From positions 124,001-188,000 of the forward strand of contig NZ_JACAOS010000018.1 of NCBI RefSeq assembly GCF_013386165.1: DNA of 64,000 bases, read 5' to 3'. This DNA comes from Pseudomonas gingeri. GTDB lineage: Bacteria > Pseudomonadota > Gammaproteobacteria > Pseudomonadales > Pseudomonadaceae. A model generated the notes under the pieces. The model worked only from the letters and a program-made list of their open reading frames with translations, was not told the DNA's origin and did not search any database. Within the stretch, counting starts at the first letter, position 1, and the number at the start of each line of letters is the position of its first letter. The position numbers and the translations under genes are program-made. Positions 51,948 to 60,687 of this stretch are shown in pieces.

Positions 51948-51966
51948 GCTAATGATAATTGTTAAC
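51948..51966. promoter_or_regulatory. Fur-box-like site between FhuF-type and MbtH genes
   Basis: The site contains TAATGATAATTGTTAAC, which I count as about 15 of 19 matches to the Fur consensus, the best of the three in the cluster. It lies 117 bases upstream of the reductase start and 90 bases upstream of the MbtH start and can repress both. Confidence 0.72.
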
Positions 51967-52055
51967 AGTGATGCTGTATGCTTGCCGTCTCGTCACCGAG
52001 TTGCGGCATGTGCCACTGACCTTACACCTCTAGCCACCTATCAAAGGAACGAAAA

Positions 52056-52271
52056 ATGAGCCTGGACAACCCTGATACCCGTTTCCTCGTTGTCGTCAAC
52101 GACGAGCAGCAGTACTCGATCTGGCCGCAGTACAAGGCGGTTCCGCAAGGCTGGACGGCGGTCGATCAAGCCGGCAGCAAGCAGGAGTGCCTGGCCTATA
52201 TCGAGTCGGTCTGGACTGACATGCGGCCTCTGAGCTTGCGTCAGGCCATGCAGGCGAACGGGCAGGGCTGA
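52056..52271 (+). CDS. MbtH-like protein
   Basis: This 71-residue protein has the MbtH hallmark: N-terminal [18 protein letters not shown], then VPQGWTAV and [14 protein letters not shown]. MbtH proteins bind NRPS adenylation domains and are needed for their folding and activity. Its place beside a siderophore NRPS cluster is typical. The ATG at 52056 is preceded by AAAGGAAC. It is transcribed with the following aminotransferase from the Fur-box promoter. Confidence 0.96.
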   Translation: MSLDNPDTRFLVVVNDEQQYSIWPQYKAVPQGWTAVDQAGSKQECLAYIESVWTDMRPLSLRQAMQANGQG

Positions 52272-52347
52272 TTGCCCGCGCGCGCTCTTGCTCGTTTCCT
52301 TAGCGGCCACTCGCACCAGGCCTTTGTTTGCATAACAGGTATCTTCC

Positions 52348-53763
52348 ATGGAAAGCATTGCGCAACTCTCACCGGTCGAGACGGGTTTCACCCTGGAGCA
52401 TTTTCGTCAGCAGCCGTTACGCGACCTGGGCAGCAATGCCTACCTGGAACGCCAGGCCGCCCGCGAATCGAATGCCCGCTCCTACCCGAGGCGTATCCCG
52501 CTGGCCCTGGCCAAGGCCCACGGTCTGTACGTGCGTGACACCCAGGGGCAACTCTTCATGGACTGCCTGGCCGGTGCGGGCACGCTTGCCCTGGGCCACA
52601 ACCATCCGGTGACCATCGAGGCCATGCGTGGCACGCTGGACTCGGGGCTGCCTTTGCATACCCTGGACTTGACCACTCCGGTGAAGGACCATTTTGTCGA
52701 AACCCTGTTCGCCGCCTTGCCCGCAGGCTTTGCCCGGCAGGCGCGTATCCAGTTCTGCGGTCCCACCGGCGCCGATGGTATCGAGGCGGCGTTGAAGCTG
52801 GCGCGAATCGCCACCGGGCGCAAGCCGATCCTGTCGTTTTCCGGCGGCTATCACGGCATGACCCTGGGCACCCTCAGCCTGATGGGCAACCTGGGACCCA
52901 AGCAGGCCTTGGGCTCGATGATGGCCGATGTGCAGTTTCTACCCTATCCGTATGATTACCGCTGCCCGTTCGGCATCGGGGGTGAAGCCGGTATCGACGC
53001 GGGACTGCACTTTATCGAGCAACTGTTGGGCGATCCGGAATCCGGCGTGCTGCCCCCCGCCGCGATCATCGTCGAAGTGGTGCAGGGCGAGGGCGGGGTG
53101 ATCCCGGCGCCGGTGCGCTGGCTGCAAGGCTTGCGTGAGTTGACCCGGCGCCATGGCATCGTCCTGATCATCGACGAAGTCCAGACCGGCCTCGGTCGCA
53201 CGGGCAAATTGTTTGCCTTTGAACACGCCAATATCGAGCCCGACATTCTGGTGCTGTCCAAGGCCATCGGTGGAGGTTTGCCCCTGGCCGTGATGCTCTA
53301 CCGGGATGAACTCGACACCTGGAAGCCCGGGGCCCATGCCGGAACGTTTCGGGGCAATCAGATGGCGATGGCGGCTGGCACGGCGACCCTCAGGCACATC
53401 GTCGACCAGCAGCTACCGGCTCATGCCGAAGCAATGGGGCAACGCTTGATGCGTCAATTGCGACAGCTGCAAAGCGATTACACCTGCCTGGGCGATGTGC
53501 GCGGGCGCGGCTTGATGATCGGCGTGGAAATTGTCAAAACGCCTGCGCAACCCGGGCGTGCACCCCAGGGCGATACGGCGCTGGCACAAGCCATTCAGCG
53601 CCGTAGCCTGGAACTCGGGGTCATTCTTGAATTGGGCGGGCGACATGGCGCGGTGGTGCGTTTCCTGCCACCGCTGATCATTCGCGAGGCCGAAATCGAC
53701 GTCCTGGCGGAGCGTTTCCATGAGGCCTTGAGCCGTGCGTTGAGTGATACCGCACGGGGTTGA
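52348..53763 (+). CDS. Diaminobutyrate-2-oxoglutarate aminotransferase (PvdH/Dat type)
   Basis: This 471-residue class III PLP aminotransferase makes L-2,4-diaminobutyrate from aspartate semialdehyde with glutamate as amino donor. PLP-binding features are CGPTGADGIEAALKLAR, GYHGMT, the Asp of IIDEVQTGLGRTG, and the lysine in VLSKAIGGGLP; THR-like GTFRGNQMAMAAG follows. Its N-terminus and order match PvdH/Dat proteins. The Dab-type pocket in the first module of NRPS 2 gives it a clear customer. It lies 76 bases after the MbtH gene and ends the siderophore region. Confidence 0.92.
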   Translation: MESIAQLSPVETGFTLEHFRQQPLRDLGSNAYLERQAARESNARSYPRRIPLALAKAHGLYVRDTQGQLFMDCLAGAGTLALGHNHPVTIEAMRGTLDSGLPLHTLDLTTPVKDHFVETLFAALPAGFARQARIQFCGPTGADGIEAALKLARIATGRKPILSFSGGYHGMTLGTLSLMGNLGPKQALGSMMADVQFLPYPYDYRCPFGIGGEAGIDAGLHFIEQLLGDPESGVLPPAAIIVEVVQGEGGVIPAPVRWLQGLRELTRRHGIVLIIDEVQTGLGRTGKLFAFEHANIEPDILVLSKAIGGGLPLAVMLYRDELDTWKPGAHAGTFRGNQMAMAAGTATLRHIVDQQLPAHAEAMGQRLMRQLRQLQSDYTCLGDVRGRGLMIGVEIVKTPAQPGRAPQGDTALAQAIQRRSLELGVILELGGRHGAVVRFLPPLIIREAEIDVLAERFHEALSRALSDTARG

Positions 53764-53821
53764 AAGAAACGGCGCTGCCGGGGCAGGGCAGCGGTCGATG
53801 AAGACCGCTCCCTGCATGGGC

Positions 53822-55561
53822 TCAGAGCTTCGGCAACTGCCCGATGCGCCCCATCATTTCGGTGACGATCTGCAGGTCCAGGAGGAACTGGTCGACGGTC
53901 TTGAACTCGTTGTCGGTGTGGCCGGTGTACTTGACCTCGGGCCTGGCCAGGCCGAATTGCACGCCATTGGGCAGTTCATGGACCGAGGTCGCGCCGGCGG
54001 AGGTGCCGAACTTGTGTTCCATGCCCAGGTTTTCGCTGGCGACGGCCAGCAGGGCCTTGGTCCATTCACCTTCCGGGTTGCGGTACATCGGCTCGGCGAT
54101 CGAGTAGTCGAAGGCTGGCGCAATATGGGTTTTCTGGCTCCAGGCGCTGAGCTTGTCGGCGATTTCGCGCTTGAGCACTTCCGGGGACTTGCCCTTCGGT
54201 ACCCGCAGATTGACGGCGAGCTTGAAGGCTTTTTCATTCATCCCGACATAGGTCAGTGAGGTGGTCAGCGGTCCCATGAAGGCGTCGGAAAAGCCCACGC
54301 CCAATTTGCCACCCAGGTAGTCCAGGCCCCAGTTGTCGGCGGCGTAGCGGGCGGCGTCGGTGATGTGGTTGTGCTTGAGCGCGACCTTGCCATCGAGGCT
54401 GTTGATAAAGTCCAGCATCCTCGCCACCGGGTTGACCCCCGATTCGGGTTCGGAAGAGTGGGCGGAAACGCCGGTGACCGTCAGTTTGACGTCCTTGCCG
54501 TCGACCTTGGCGGCGATGTCGAAGTTGCCGCCGTTGCGCTTGGCATACTCGCTACCGGCCTGCTGCAGGCTGGCGGCGAGTTCGGCGGGCTGGTCAGTCA
54601 GCAGTGTGGCCACTGACGTCGATGGGATCTGGTTGGTGGCCATGCCCCCGGTCATCGAGGTGATTTCCGCGCCCTGGCCCTCGGCTTTGCGTCGGGCAAA
54701 GTTGGCCATGACGGTGCCGTAGCCTTTCTCGGCGATCACCACCGGGTAGCCGCCATCCAGCGCCAGGTTGTAGTGGGGGACCGGGTTGTGTTCGAAGTAA
54801 TAGGGGATAGCGTCGCCGCTGGTCTCTTCGGTGGTGTCCACCAGCAGTTTGAAATGCCTGGCCAGTGGCAGCTTTTCTTCCTTGATGATCTTCATGGCGT
54901 AGAGCGCGACCACGATGCCGTTCTTGTCGTCCTCGGTGCCCCGGCCGTACATGCGGTCGCCAATCAGGGTGACCTTGAACGGGTCGAGGCGGGTGCCGTC
55001 TTTCAGTACCCAGTTCTCCGGCGTCACTGGCACCACATCGGCATGGGCGTGAATGCCCACGACTTCGTCGCCACTGCCGTCCAGGGAGATCTCATAGACA
55101 CGGTTGTCGATGTTGCGAAAGTTCAGGTTGAAAGCCTGGGCCAAGCCCTTGAGTTTGTCGGCGATCTTGATGAATTCGGGATTCTCGTGCTGGGCCACGC
55201 CGTCCACGTGATAGGTCGGGATGGCCACCAGTTCACGCAGGGTCTCGGTGGCCGCGCTGCCGTATTTCACCCGTGCATAGAGGCCGAGCAGGCGATGGAT
55301 CTCGTTTTGCTGTTCCGGGGAAAGGCTCTTGTTGTCGAGAAAGGCGTTGATTGCCGGGCCGAGGTCGTCGGTTTTGGCCAGGTCGTTCTTGGCCAGACGC
55401 CCGAGGAACTGCCTGAAATCCGTAACGGAGGCGTCACTGAAGGTACTGAGGATGGCCGCGCTCTGTTGTGGGGTGACGTTGGCGTTTGCGGGGGTGGTGA
55501 ACGACGAAAGGCTGGCCAGCATCAGGGTGGTGGTGGCCAGGTGCTTGAGTGGGAAATTCAT
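53822..55561 (-). CDS. Secreted M20-family dipeptidase
   Basis: The 579-residue zinc peptidase has a signal peptide (MNFPLKHLATTTLMLASLSSF, cleavage near NANV). The catalytic domain has HAHADVVPV (metal His and catalytic Asp), GRGTEDDKNG (bridging Asp), TTEETSGD (catalytic Glu-Glu) and ALDGGYP. A dimerisation lid lies around residues 330-440 with VSAHSSEPESG. It should cleave dipeptides in the periplasm. The start is taken as ATG 55561; ATG 55573 directly abuts AAAGGA and so has no spacing. It is convergent with the aminotransferase gene and probably not part of the siderophore system, although a peptidase maturing the product cannot be excluded. Confidence 0.88.
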   Translation of the reverse strand: MNFPLKHLATTTLMLASLSSFTTPANANVTPQQSAAILSTFSDASVTDFRQFLGRLAKNDLAKTDDLGPAINAFLDNKSLSPEQQNEIHRLLGLYARVKYGSAATETLRELVAIPTYHVDGVAQHENPEFIKIADKLKGLAQAFNLNFRNIDNRVYEISLDGSGDEVVGIHAHADVVPVTPENWVLKDGTRLDPFKVTLIGDRMYGRGTEDDKNGIVVALYAMKIIKEEKLPLARHFKLLVDTTEETSGDAIPYYFEHNPVPHYNLALDGGYPVVIAEKGYGTVMANFARRKAEGQGAEITSMTGGMATNQIPSTSVATLLTDQPAELAASLQQAGSEYAKRNGGNFDIAAKVDGKDVKLTVTGVSAHSSEPESGVNPVARMLDFINSLDGKVALKHNHITDAARYAADNWGLDYLGGKLGVGFSDAFMGPLTTSLTYVGMNEKAFKLAVNLRVPKGKSPEVLKREIADKLSAWSQKTHIAPAFDYSIAEPMYRNPEGEWTKALLAVASENLGMEHKFGTSAGATSVHELPNGVQFGLARPEVKYTGHTDNEFKTVDQFLLDLQIVTEMMGRIGQLPKL

Positions 55562-55693
55562 CGCAGGGAGCATTCCTTTGCAGAGAGTTTGTGAGAAAAA
55601 TCTGACCGATAAGGCAGATATTTTTCCAAACTAACACCATGGAGGCTCAGTGCGGGAGTCCCTGAAGTGAGATATTTCCTACTGTGGGGGCAT

Positions 55694-56332
55694 TTATAGA
55701 GACAGCATCAGGCGCCCGGCAAACAGAATCAGCACCACGCCCATGGTGCGTTCGAACCAGTGACCCATCTTCAGAAATGCCTGGCGTACCCGTTCGCTGG
55801 AAAACAGCAGGCTGACCAGGATGAACCACAACGCATTCACGCTGCACATCCACAGGCCATAGAGAGCCTGGATCTTCATGGGGGTCGAGGCGCTGACCAC
55901 GGTGGTGAAGATCGCCAGGAAGAACAACGTGGCCTTGGGGTTGGTGGCGTTGGTCAGGAAGCCGACCATAAATGCCTTGGTCAGGCTTTGCTGCGGGAGG
56001 CCCTGGACGGATTCGCCGAAATCCGCGCGCGCCGCCTGGGCTTTGCTGCGCAGCAGGTTGATGCCCAGGTACAGGATATAACCGGCGCCGATCACCTTGG
56101 CGACGTTCAGCAACCAGGGCGCGCTGTGCATCAGCGCACCGACGCCGAGCAGGGTGTAGAGCACGTGCACCGAGATTCCGGCACCGATGCCCAAGGCGGT
56201 GATCACGCCGATGAGTCGGCCGAAACGCACGCTCTGACGGATGGTCACGGCGAAATCGGGTCCGGGGGCGACCACGGCGAGAAAGTGAATGGCCGCCAGG
56301 GCCAGAAATTCGTTCAGGTAGTGGGGATTCAT
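55694..56332 (-). CDS. LysE/RhtB-family amino-acid exporter
   Basis: The 212-residue membrane protein has about six hydrophobic segments and the RhtB signature VAPGPDFAVTIRQSVRFGR near the N-terminus, then GIGAGISVHVLYTLLGVGAL and NATNPKATLFFLAIF. The family exports amino acids such as homoserine, threonine or lysine; the substrate is not clear here. It is divergent from a LysR-type gene with a 113-base gap between the two starts, so that regulator is the probable controller. Confidence 0.92.
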   Translation of the reverse strand: MNPHYLNEFLALAAIHFLAVVAPGPDFAVTIRQSVRFGRLIGVITALGIGAGISVHVLYTLLGVGALMHSAPWLLNVAKVIGAGYILYLGINLLRSKAQAARADFGESVQGLPQQSLTKAFMVGFLTNATNPKATLFFLAIFTTVVSASTPMKIQALYGLWMCSVNALWFILVSLLFSSERVRQAFLKMGHWFERTMGVVLILFAGRLMLSL

Positions 56333-56445
56333 GCTGATTCCAGAGATGAATGATCGGTTTCAGGTACAGATCGGGTGGGTGTCGCCAGTATAAAAAGGCT
56401 GCTAGCTTGTGATAATCCGATCAAATATCAATGGACCTGTGCGTC

Positions 56446-57381
56446 ATGAGCATCAATCTTCCCCTGACGTTGCTGAGCGAAATGGCGATTTTCGTCAAGG
56501 TGGTCGAGACCGGCAGCTTCTCGGAAGCAGCACGCCAGCTTGGCTTATCACCTTCGGCGGTGAGTCGCTCGATTTCCCGATTGGAAAAGGCCCTGGCGAC
56601 CCGGCTGTTGCAGCGCACCACGCGCAAATTGCGTCTGAGCGACAGTGGCGAGGAAACCTTCAAACGTTGTCGGGAAATGGTCAGTGCGGCCCGTTCGGTG
56701 ATGGAGATCAGCGGTCAGTACACCCATGAGGCCCAAGGGTTGGTGCGGGTCAGCGTGCCGAAGGCGGTGGGGCGCTTTGTGGTGCATCCACATATGCCGG
56801 AGTTTCTGCGACGTTATCCACAGGTGGATGTGCAGATGATTCTCGAGGACCGACCGGTGGACCTGATCGAGGACAACGTCGACCTGATCCTGCGTATTAC
56901 CGACCATCCGCCGGTCGGGTTGGTGGGGCGCCAGTTGATGCCCATCGAACATCTGCTCTGTGCGACGCCGCAGTACCTGGCCGAGCACGGCACGCCGCAG
57001 CACCCCCATGATCTGCTGGAGCACAGTTGCATCTATCTGGGGGATACGCCCAACGACGCGCGCTGGAAGTTCAGGCAGGGCAGCAAGTCGGTGACGGTCG
57101 GGGTGCGCGGGCGTTATGCGGCCAATCACACGGGGGTGAGGCTGGATGCGGTATTGCAGCATATCGGGATTGGCAGCCTGCCGTATTTCACGGCGCGGCA
57201 CGCGCTGGAGCAGGGCTTGATCGTTCAGGTGTTGCCGGCCTGGACGTTCCTGGCGTCCTATCATGGTGGGTTGTGGCTGTTGTATACGCCGACGCCCTAT
57301 CTGTCGCCGAAGCTGCGGGTGTTTATCGACTATCTGGTGGAGCGCCTGGCCCGGGAACCGACATTGCGCAAGGCATTGTAG
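56446..57381 (+). CDS. LysR-family transcriptional regulator
   Basis: The 311-residue protein has an N-terminal winged helix-turn-helix (FVKVVETGSFSEAARQLGLSPSAVSRSISRLEKAL, about residues 12-46). The effector-binding domain follows (LVRVSVPKAVGRFVVHPHMPEFLRRYPQVDV onward), of the CrgA/AaeR-like group. It lies divergent to the LysE-type exporter and probably regulates it in response to an amino acid or aromatic compound. ATG 56431 gives five more residues; ATG 56446 is taken because the family starts near INLPLTLL. Confidence 0.9.
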   Translation: MSINLPLTLLSEMAIFVKVVETGSFSEAARQLGLSPSAVSRSISRLEKALATRLLQRTTRKLRLSDSGEETFKRCREMVSAARSVMEISGQYTHEAQGLVRVSVPKAVGRFVVHPHMPEFLRRYPQVDVQMILEDRPVDLIEDNVDLILRITDHPPVGLVGRQLMPIEHLLCATPQYLAEHGTPQHPHDLLEHSCIYLGDTPNDARWKFRQGSKSVTVGVRGRYAANHTGVRLDAVLQHIGIGSLPYFTARHALEQGLIVQVLPAWTFLASYHGGLWLLYTPTPYLSPKLRVFIDYLVERLAREPTLRKAL

Positions 57382-57408
57382 GCTCCCGGCCTGACCGTGC
57401 GGCTTGTA

Positions 57409-57816
57409 TCAGTGCTTGCTGTCCTGGGCCGAGAGCGCCAGCAACTGCTTTTCCTGGTTCCAGTCGAACGGTTCGTCGTTCTGTTCGGCTTCATAGCGGC
57501 GCTCTTCCAGCGCCTGGTACAGCTCCAGCTCTTCATCCGGCATGTAATGCAGGCAGTCTCCGCCAAAGAACCACAGCAGGTCGCGCGGTACCAGATGGGC
57601 AATTTGCGGGTAACGCTGGATTACCTGGCACAGCAGGTCTTGGCCCAGGTACTGGCTTTCCACCGGCTCGACCGGCAGTTGCGCGCGCAACTCATCGAAA
57701 CGCTCCAGGAACAGCGCATGGCTTTCTTCGGGTACCTGTTCGGCTTCGCCGACGGCGACCAGAATGCTGCGCAGGTGGTCGAGCAGGATCAGATGATCGG
57801 CAACGAGGTTGGACAT
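57409..57816 (-). CDS. Conserved hypothetical protein next to fadE
   Basis: This 135-residue acidic protein has no membrane segment or known domain. The N-terminal half is helical (LVADHLILLDHLRSILVAVG), and the centre holds LWFFGGDCLHYMPDEELELYQALEERR. Genes of this kind sit beside fadE in many pseudomonads (as I recall, PA2814 in P. aeruginosa), which supports a real gene. The hairpin after fadE lies between the two, so it may be transcribed separately. Function unknown. ATG 57816 is used because GGACCCCTGTC lies just ahead of it. Confidence 0.75.
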   Translation of the reverse strand: MSNLVADHLILLDHLRSILVAVGEAEQVPEESHALFLERFDELRAQLPVEPVESQYLGQDLLCQVIQRYPQIAHLVPRDLLWFFGGDCLHYMPDEELELYQALEERRYEAEQNDEPFDWNQEKQLLALSAQDSKH

Positions 57817-57835
57817 GACAGGGGTCCTCAAGGGT

Positions 57836-57873
57836 AAAACGGGCGCGAGAGTATAAGGCTCTCGGCGCCCGTT
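57836..57873 (-). terminator. Terminator after fadE
   Basis: On the minus strand, GGGCGCCGAGAG and CTCTCGCGCCC form a stem with one bulge around a short A/T loop. GTTTTA follows. It lies 46 bases beyond the fadE stop. Confidence 0.75.
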
Positions 57874-57918
57874 GTCGTCTCAGGCTCTCTACCCGGTCGC
57901 CCGAGCAGGGCTCCGCTC

Positions 57919-60366
57919 CTAGCGAACCTTGCCAACGCCAGGGCTCAGTTCTTCCTTGCTGAAATCATCCACGTCGATGACCTTGCGCCGCGCTGCTTCT
58001 GCCTGGCGCAGGGTTTCGGCTTCGGCGGGCTGCAGCACGCCGGCCTCCAGCGCGGCATCGATAGCCGACTCTTCGGCACCTGGCTTGAGCTGGCCGGACT
58101 TGAGCGCGGTATGCAATTTTTTCTGCAGTTCATGACTGGCACCGAGCAAGTCGCAGGCGTGTTGCAGGGCGCCGACCGGGTCGCTGGCCGATTGCGGGCG
58201 GTAGCAGCCTTCAAGCACGGCTTCCAGCGCTGGATCGCCCTTGGCCCGGCCCAGCACTGCGGCGACTTCGGCATCCAGTTCATCGGAGGGCCCGGTGTGT
58301 CGGCGACCGAACGGAAACACGATCACCCGCAGCAAGCAGCCAAGCACGCGGTTCGGGAAGTTTTTCAACAACTCGTCCAGGGCCCGTTCGGAGTGCCCGA
58401 GGCTTTCTTCCATGGCCCAGGTGAACAGGGGTTGCAGATATTCCGCAGAGTCCAGGTCGTGGTAACGCTTGAGGGCCGCCGACGCCAGGTACAGGTGGCT
58501 GAGCACATCCCCCAGGCGGGCCGACAGTCGCTCGCGGCGCTTCAGTTCGCCGCCCAGCAGCATCATGCACAGGTCCGCCAGCAGGGCGAACGCCGCCGTC
58601 TGGCGGTTCAGTGCACGGAAATAGCCCTGGCTCAAGCGATTGCCCGGCGCCGTTTCGAAATGCCCGAGCCCCAGGTTCAGGACCAGGGTGCTGGCGGCAT
58701 TGCTGATGGCAAAGCCGATGTGATCGAGCAGCAGCTTGTCGAACTCCACCAGCGCCTGGTCGTGATCCTCGCGGGCGGCCAGGGCCATTTCCTTGAGGAC
58801 GAACGGATGGCAGCGAATCGCCCCCTGGCCGAAGATCATCAGGTTGCGCGAGAGGATATTCGCGCCTTCCACGGTGATGAAGATCGGCGCGCCCTGCCAA
58901 CTGCGGCCCAGGTAGTTGTTCGGGCCCATGATGATGCCCTTGCCGCCGTGCACGTCCATGGCGTGGCCGATGCACTCGCGACCGCGCTCGGTCAGGTGGT
59001 ACTTGAGAATCGCCGAGAGCACCGAGGGTTTCTCGCCCAAATCCACGGCGTTGGCCGTGAGCATCCGCGCGCTGTCCATCAGCCAGGCGTTGCCGCCGAT
59101 ACGGGCCAGGGCTTCCTGGATGCCCTCGAAGGCGGCGAGCGGCACATTGAACTGTTCGCGGACCTGGCTGTACTGGCCGGTCACCAGGCTGGTGAACTTG
59201 GCTGCCCCCGTGCCGACGGCCGGCAGCGAGATCGAGCGACCCACCGACAGGCAGTTCATCAGCATCATCCAGCCCTTGCCGAGCATGTCCTGACCGCCGA
59301 TCAGGAACGACAGCGGGATAAACACGTCCTTGCCCGAGTTCGGGCCGTTCATGAAGGCCGCGCCGAGGGGCAGGTGACGCCGGCCGATCTCGACTCCCGG
59401 GGTATCGGTGGGAATCAGCGCGAGGCTGATGCCCAGGTCTTCTTCATCGCCCAGCAGGTGTTCCGGGTCATGGGCCTTGAAGGCCAGGCCCAGCAGAGTC
59501 GCCACCGGCCCCAGGGTGATGTAGCGTTTTTCCCAGTTCAGGCGCAGGCCGAGGACTTCCTCGCCCTGCCATTGGCCCTTGCAGATAACCCCGGTGTCCG
59601 GCATGGAACCGGCATCGGAACCGGCCAGCGGGCCGGTCAGGGCAAAGCACGGAATATCGTCGCCACGGGCCAGGCGGGGCAGGTAGTGATTGCGTTGTTC
59701 ATCGGTACCGTAATGCAGCAGCAGTTCCGCAGGGCCCAGGGAGTTGGGGACCATCACGGTGGAGGCGAGGTCGCCACTGCGGGTCGCCAGTTTCATCGCT
59801 ACCTGGGAATGGGCGTAGGCGGAAAAGCCCTTGCCGCCGAATTCCTTGGGAATGATCAGGGCAAAAAAACCGTGCTGCTTGATATGCGCCCAGGCTTCGG
59901 GCGGCAGGTCCATGTCCTGGCCGATCTGCCAGTCGCTGACCATGGCGCAGAGTTCTTCGGTCGGACCGTCGATAAACGCCTGTTCTTCCTCGGTCAGCTG
60001 GGCCTTGGGATAAGCCAGCAGCTTGTTCCAGTCCGGACGCCCGCTGAACAGCTCGCCGTCCCACCAGACGGTGCCGGCGTCGATGGCGTCGCGCTCGGTC
60101 TCGGACATCGGCGGCAGGACCTTGCGGAACCAGGCGAACAGCGGGGCGGTGAACAGCTTGCGGCGCAGATCGGGTAACAGCAACGTGGCGGCGGCGACCG
60201 CCAGCAAGACCCAGAGCACCAGCATCAGTGTGCCCGGTCCATGGCCGAACCGGCCCATCGCGATGAGGTAGACGGCGACCATGCCGAGTATGGGAAGCGC
60301 AGCGATTCGGCGATGGGCGAGCCAGGCGATGCCAATCACCAATACCAGTATCCACAACAACAGCAT
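57919..60366 (-). CDS. fadE: Acyl-CoA dehydrogenase FadE
   Basis: The enzyme has 815 residues, the length of the large membrane-associated FadE of gamma-proteobacteria. It catalyses the first oxidation of fatty-acid beta-oxidation with FAD. Two hydrophobic segments at the N-terminus (about residues 1-65) precede the dehydrogenase core, with IPKEFGGKGFSAYAHS, SLGPAELLLHYGT, ALTGPLAGSDAGSMPD and HGGKGIIMGP (FAD and substrate regions). A C-terminal DUF1974-type extension completes it. ATG 60366 has AGGAGG seven bases upstream; the TTG two codons earlier lacks spacing. It is divergent from the GST gene. Confidence 0.95.
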   Translation of the reverse strand: MLLLWILVLVIGIAWLAHRRIAALPILGMVAVYLIAMGRFGHGPGTLMLVLWVLLAVAAATLLLPDLRRKLFTAPLFAWFRKVLPPMSETERDAIDAGTVWWDGELFSGRPDWNKLLAYPKAQLTEEEQAFIDGPTEELCAMVSDWQIGQDMDLPPEAWAHIKQHGFFALIIPKEFGGKGFSAYAHSQVAMKLATRSGDLASTVMVPNSLGPAELLLHYGTDEQRNHYLPRLARGDDIPCFALTGPLAGSDAGSMPDTGVICKGQWQGEEVLGLRLNWEKRYITLGPVATLLGLAFKAHDPEHLLGDEEDLGISLALIPTDTPGVEIGRRHLPLGAAFMNGPNSGKDVFIPLSFLIGGQDMLGKGWMMLMNCLSVGRSISLPAVGTGAAKFTSLVTGQYSQVREQFNVPLAAFEGIQEALARIGGNAWLMDSARMLTANAVDLGEKPSVLSAILKYHLTERGRECIGHAMDVHGGKGIIMGPNNYLGRSWQGAPIFITVEGANILSRNLMIFGQGAIRCHPFVLKEMALAAREDHDQALVEFDKLLLDHIGFAISNAASTLVLNLGLGHFETAPGNRLSQGYFRALNRQTAAFALLADLCMMLLGGELKRRERLSARLGDVLSHLYLASAALKRYHDLDSAEYLQPLFTWAMEESLGHSERALDELLKNFPNRVLGCLLRVIVFPFGRRHTGPSDELDAEVAAVLGRAKGDPALEAVLEGCYRPQSASDPVGALQHACDLLGASHELQKKLHTALKSGQLKPGAEESAIDAALEAGVLQPAEAETLRQAEAARRKVIDVDDFSKEELSPGVGKVR

Positions 60367-60687
60367 ATTCAATCCTCCTCAAGGGCAGCGCCAAGGTACC
60401 GATTGAGCTTAGTCGGCATCCGCTAAACAGGGCTTGGGGCTGTGTGTCCAAATCTGTAGGCACATTGGCGGGCATCTTCTTGCACGTTCAACGGCCCGGG
60501 CAGCCTGGTGAAAAAGCTAGCAGGCTATCGATAGTGACCGCCCGCTGCCGGCGGAGTTCGCCGATTTCGTCATGCTCCGGGGTGCGACTGGTGTCATCCG
60601 CTCTGCTATTTTCCTTGTGCGCAAGGATTTGAGCCCGGACCGTTCGGGCGTAGACTGCGTCGGCATTTATCCATGAGAGAGGCTGTC
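60367..60687. other. Divergent control region between fadE and GST gene
   Basis: This stretch of 321 bases has no supported gene. It holds the fadE ribosome-binding site (AGGAGG, minus, 60374-60379) and the promoters of both genes. GCGCAAGGA and a GGACCGTTCGGGC stretch near 60620-60650 look like parts of the plus-strand promoter. I see no clear regulator box. Confidence 0.5.

Noticed and set aside
14892-53763. Assignment of the cluster to pyoverdine.
   Set aside because: There is no chromophore module (Glu-Tyr-Dab), no PvdA/PvdF-type ornithine enzymes and no periplasmic maturation genes. Only the exporter, MbtH and Dab aminotransferase are shared in type.
53822-55561. M20 peptidase as a siderophore-maturation enzyme.
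   Set aside because: It is convergent with the cluster, has no Fur-like site nearby and belongs to a broad dipeptidase family, so it is treated as an independent gene.
58111-60177. A 688-codon plus-strand frame over fadE.
   Set aside because: Antisense shadow of fadE; no start context and no recognisable motif.
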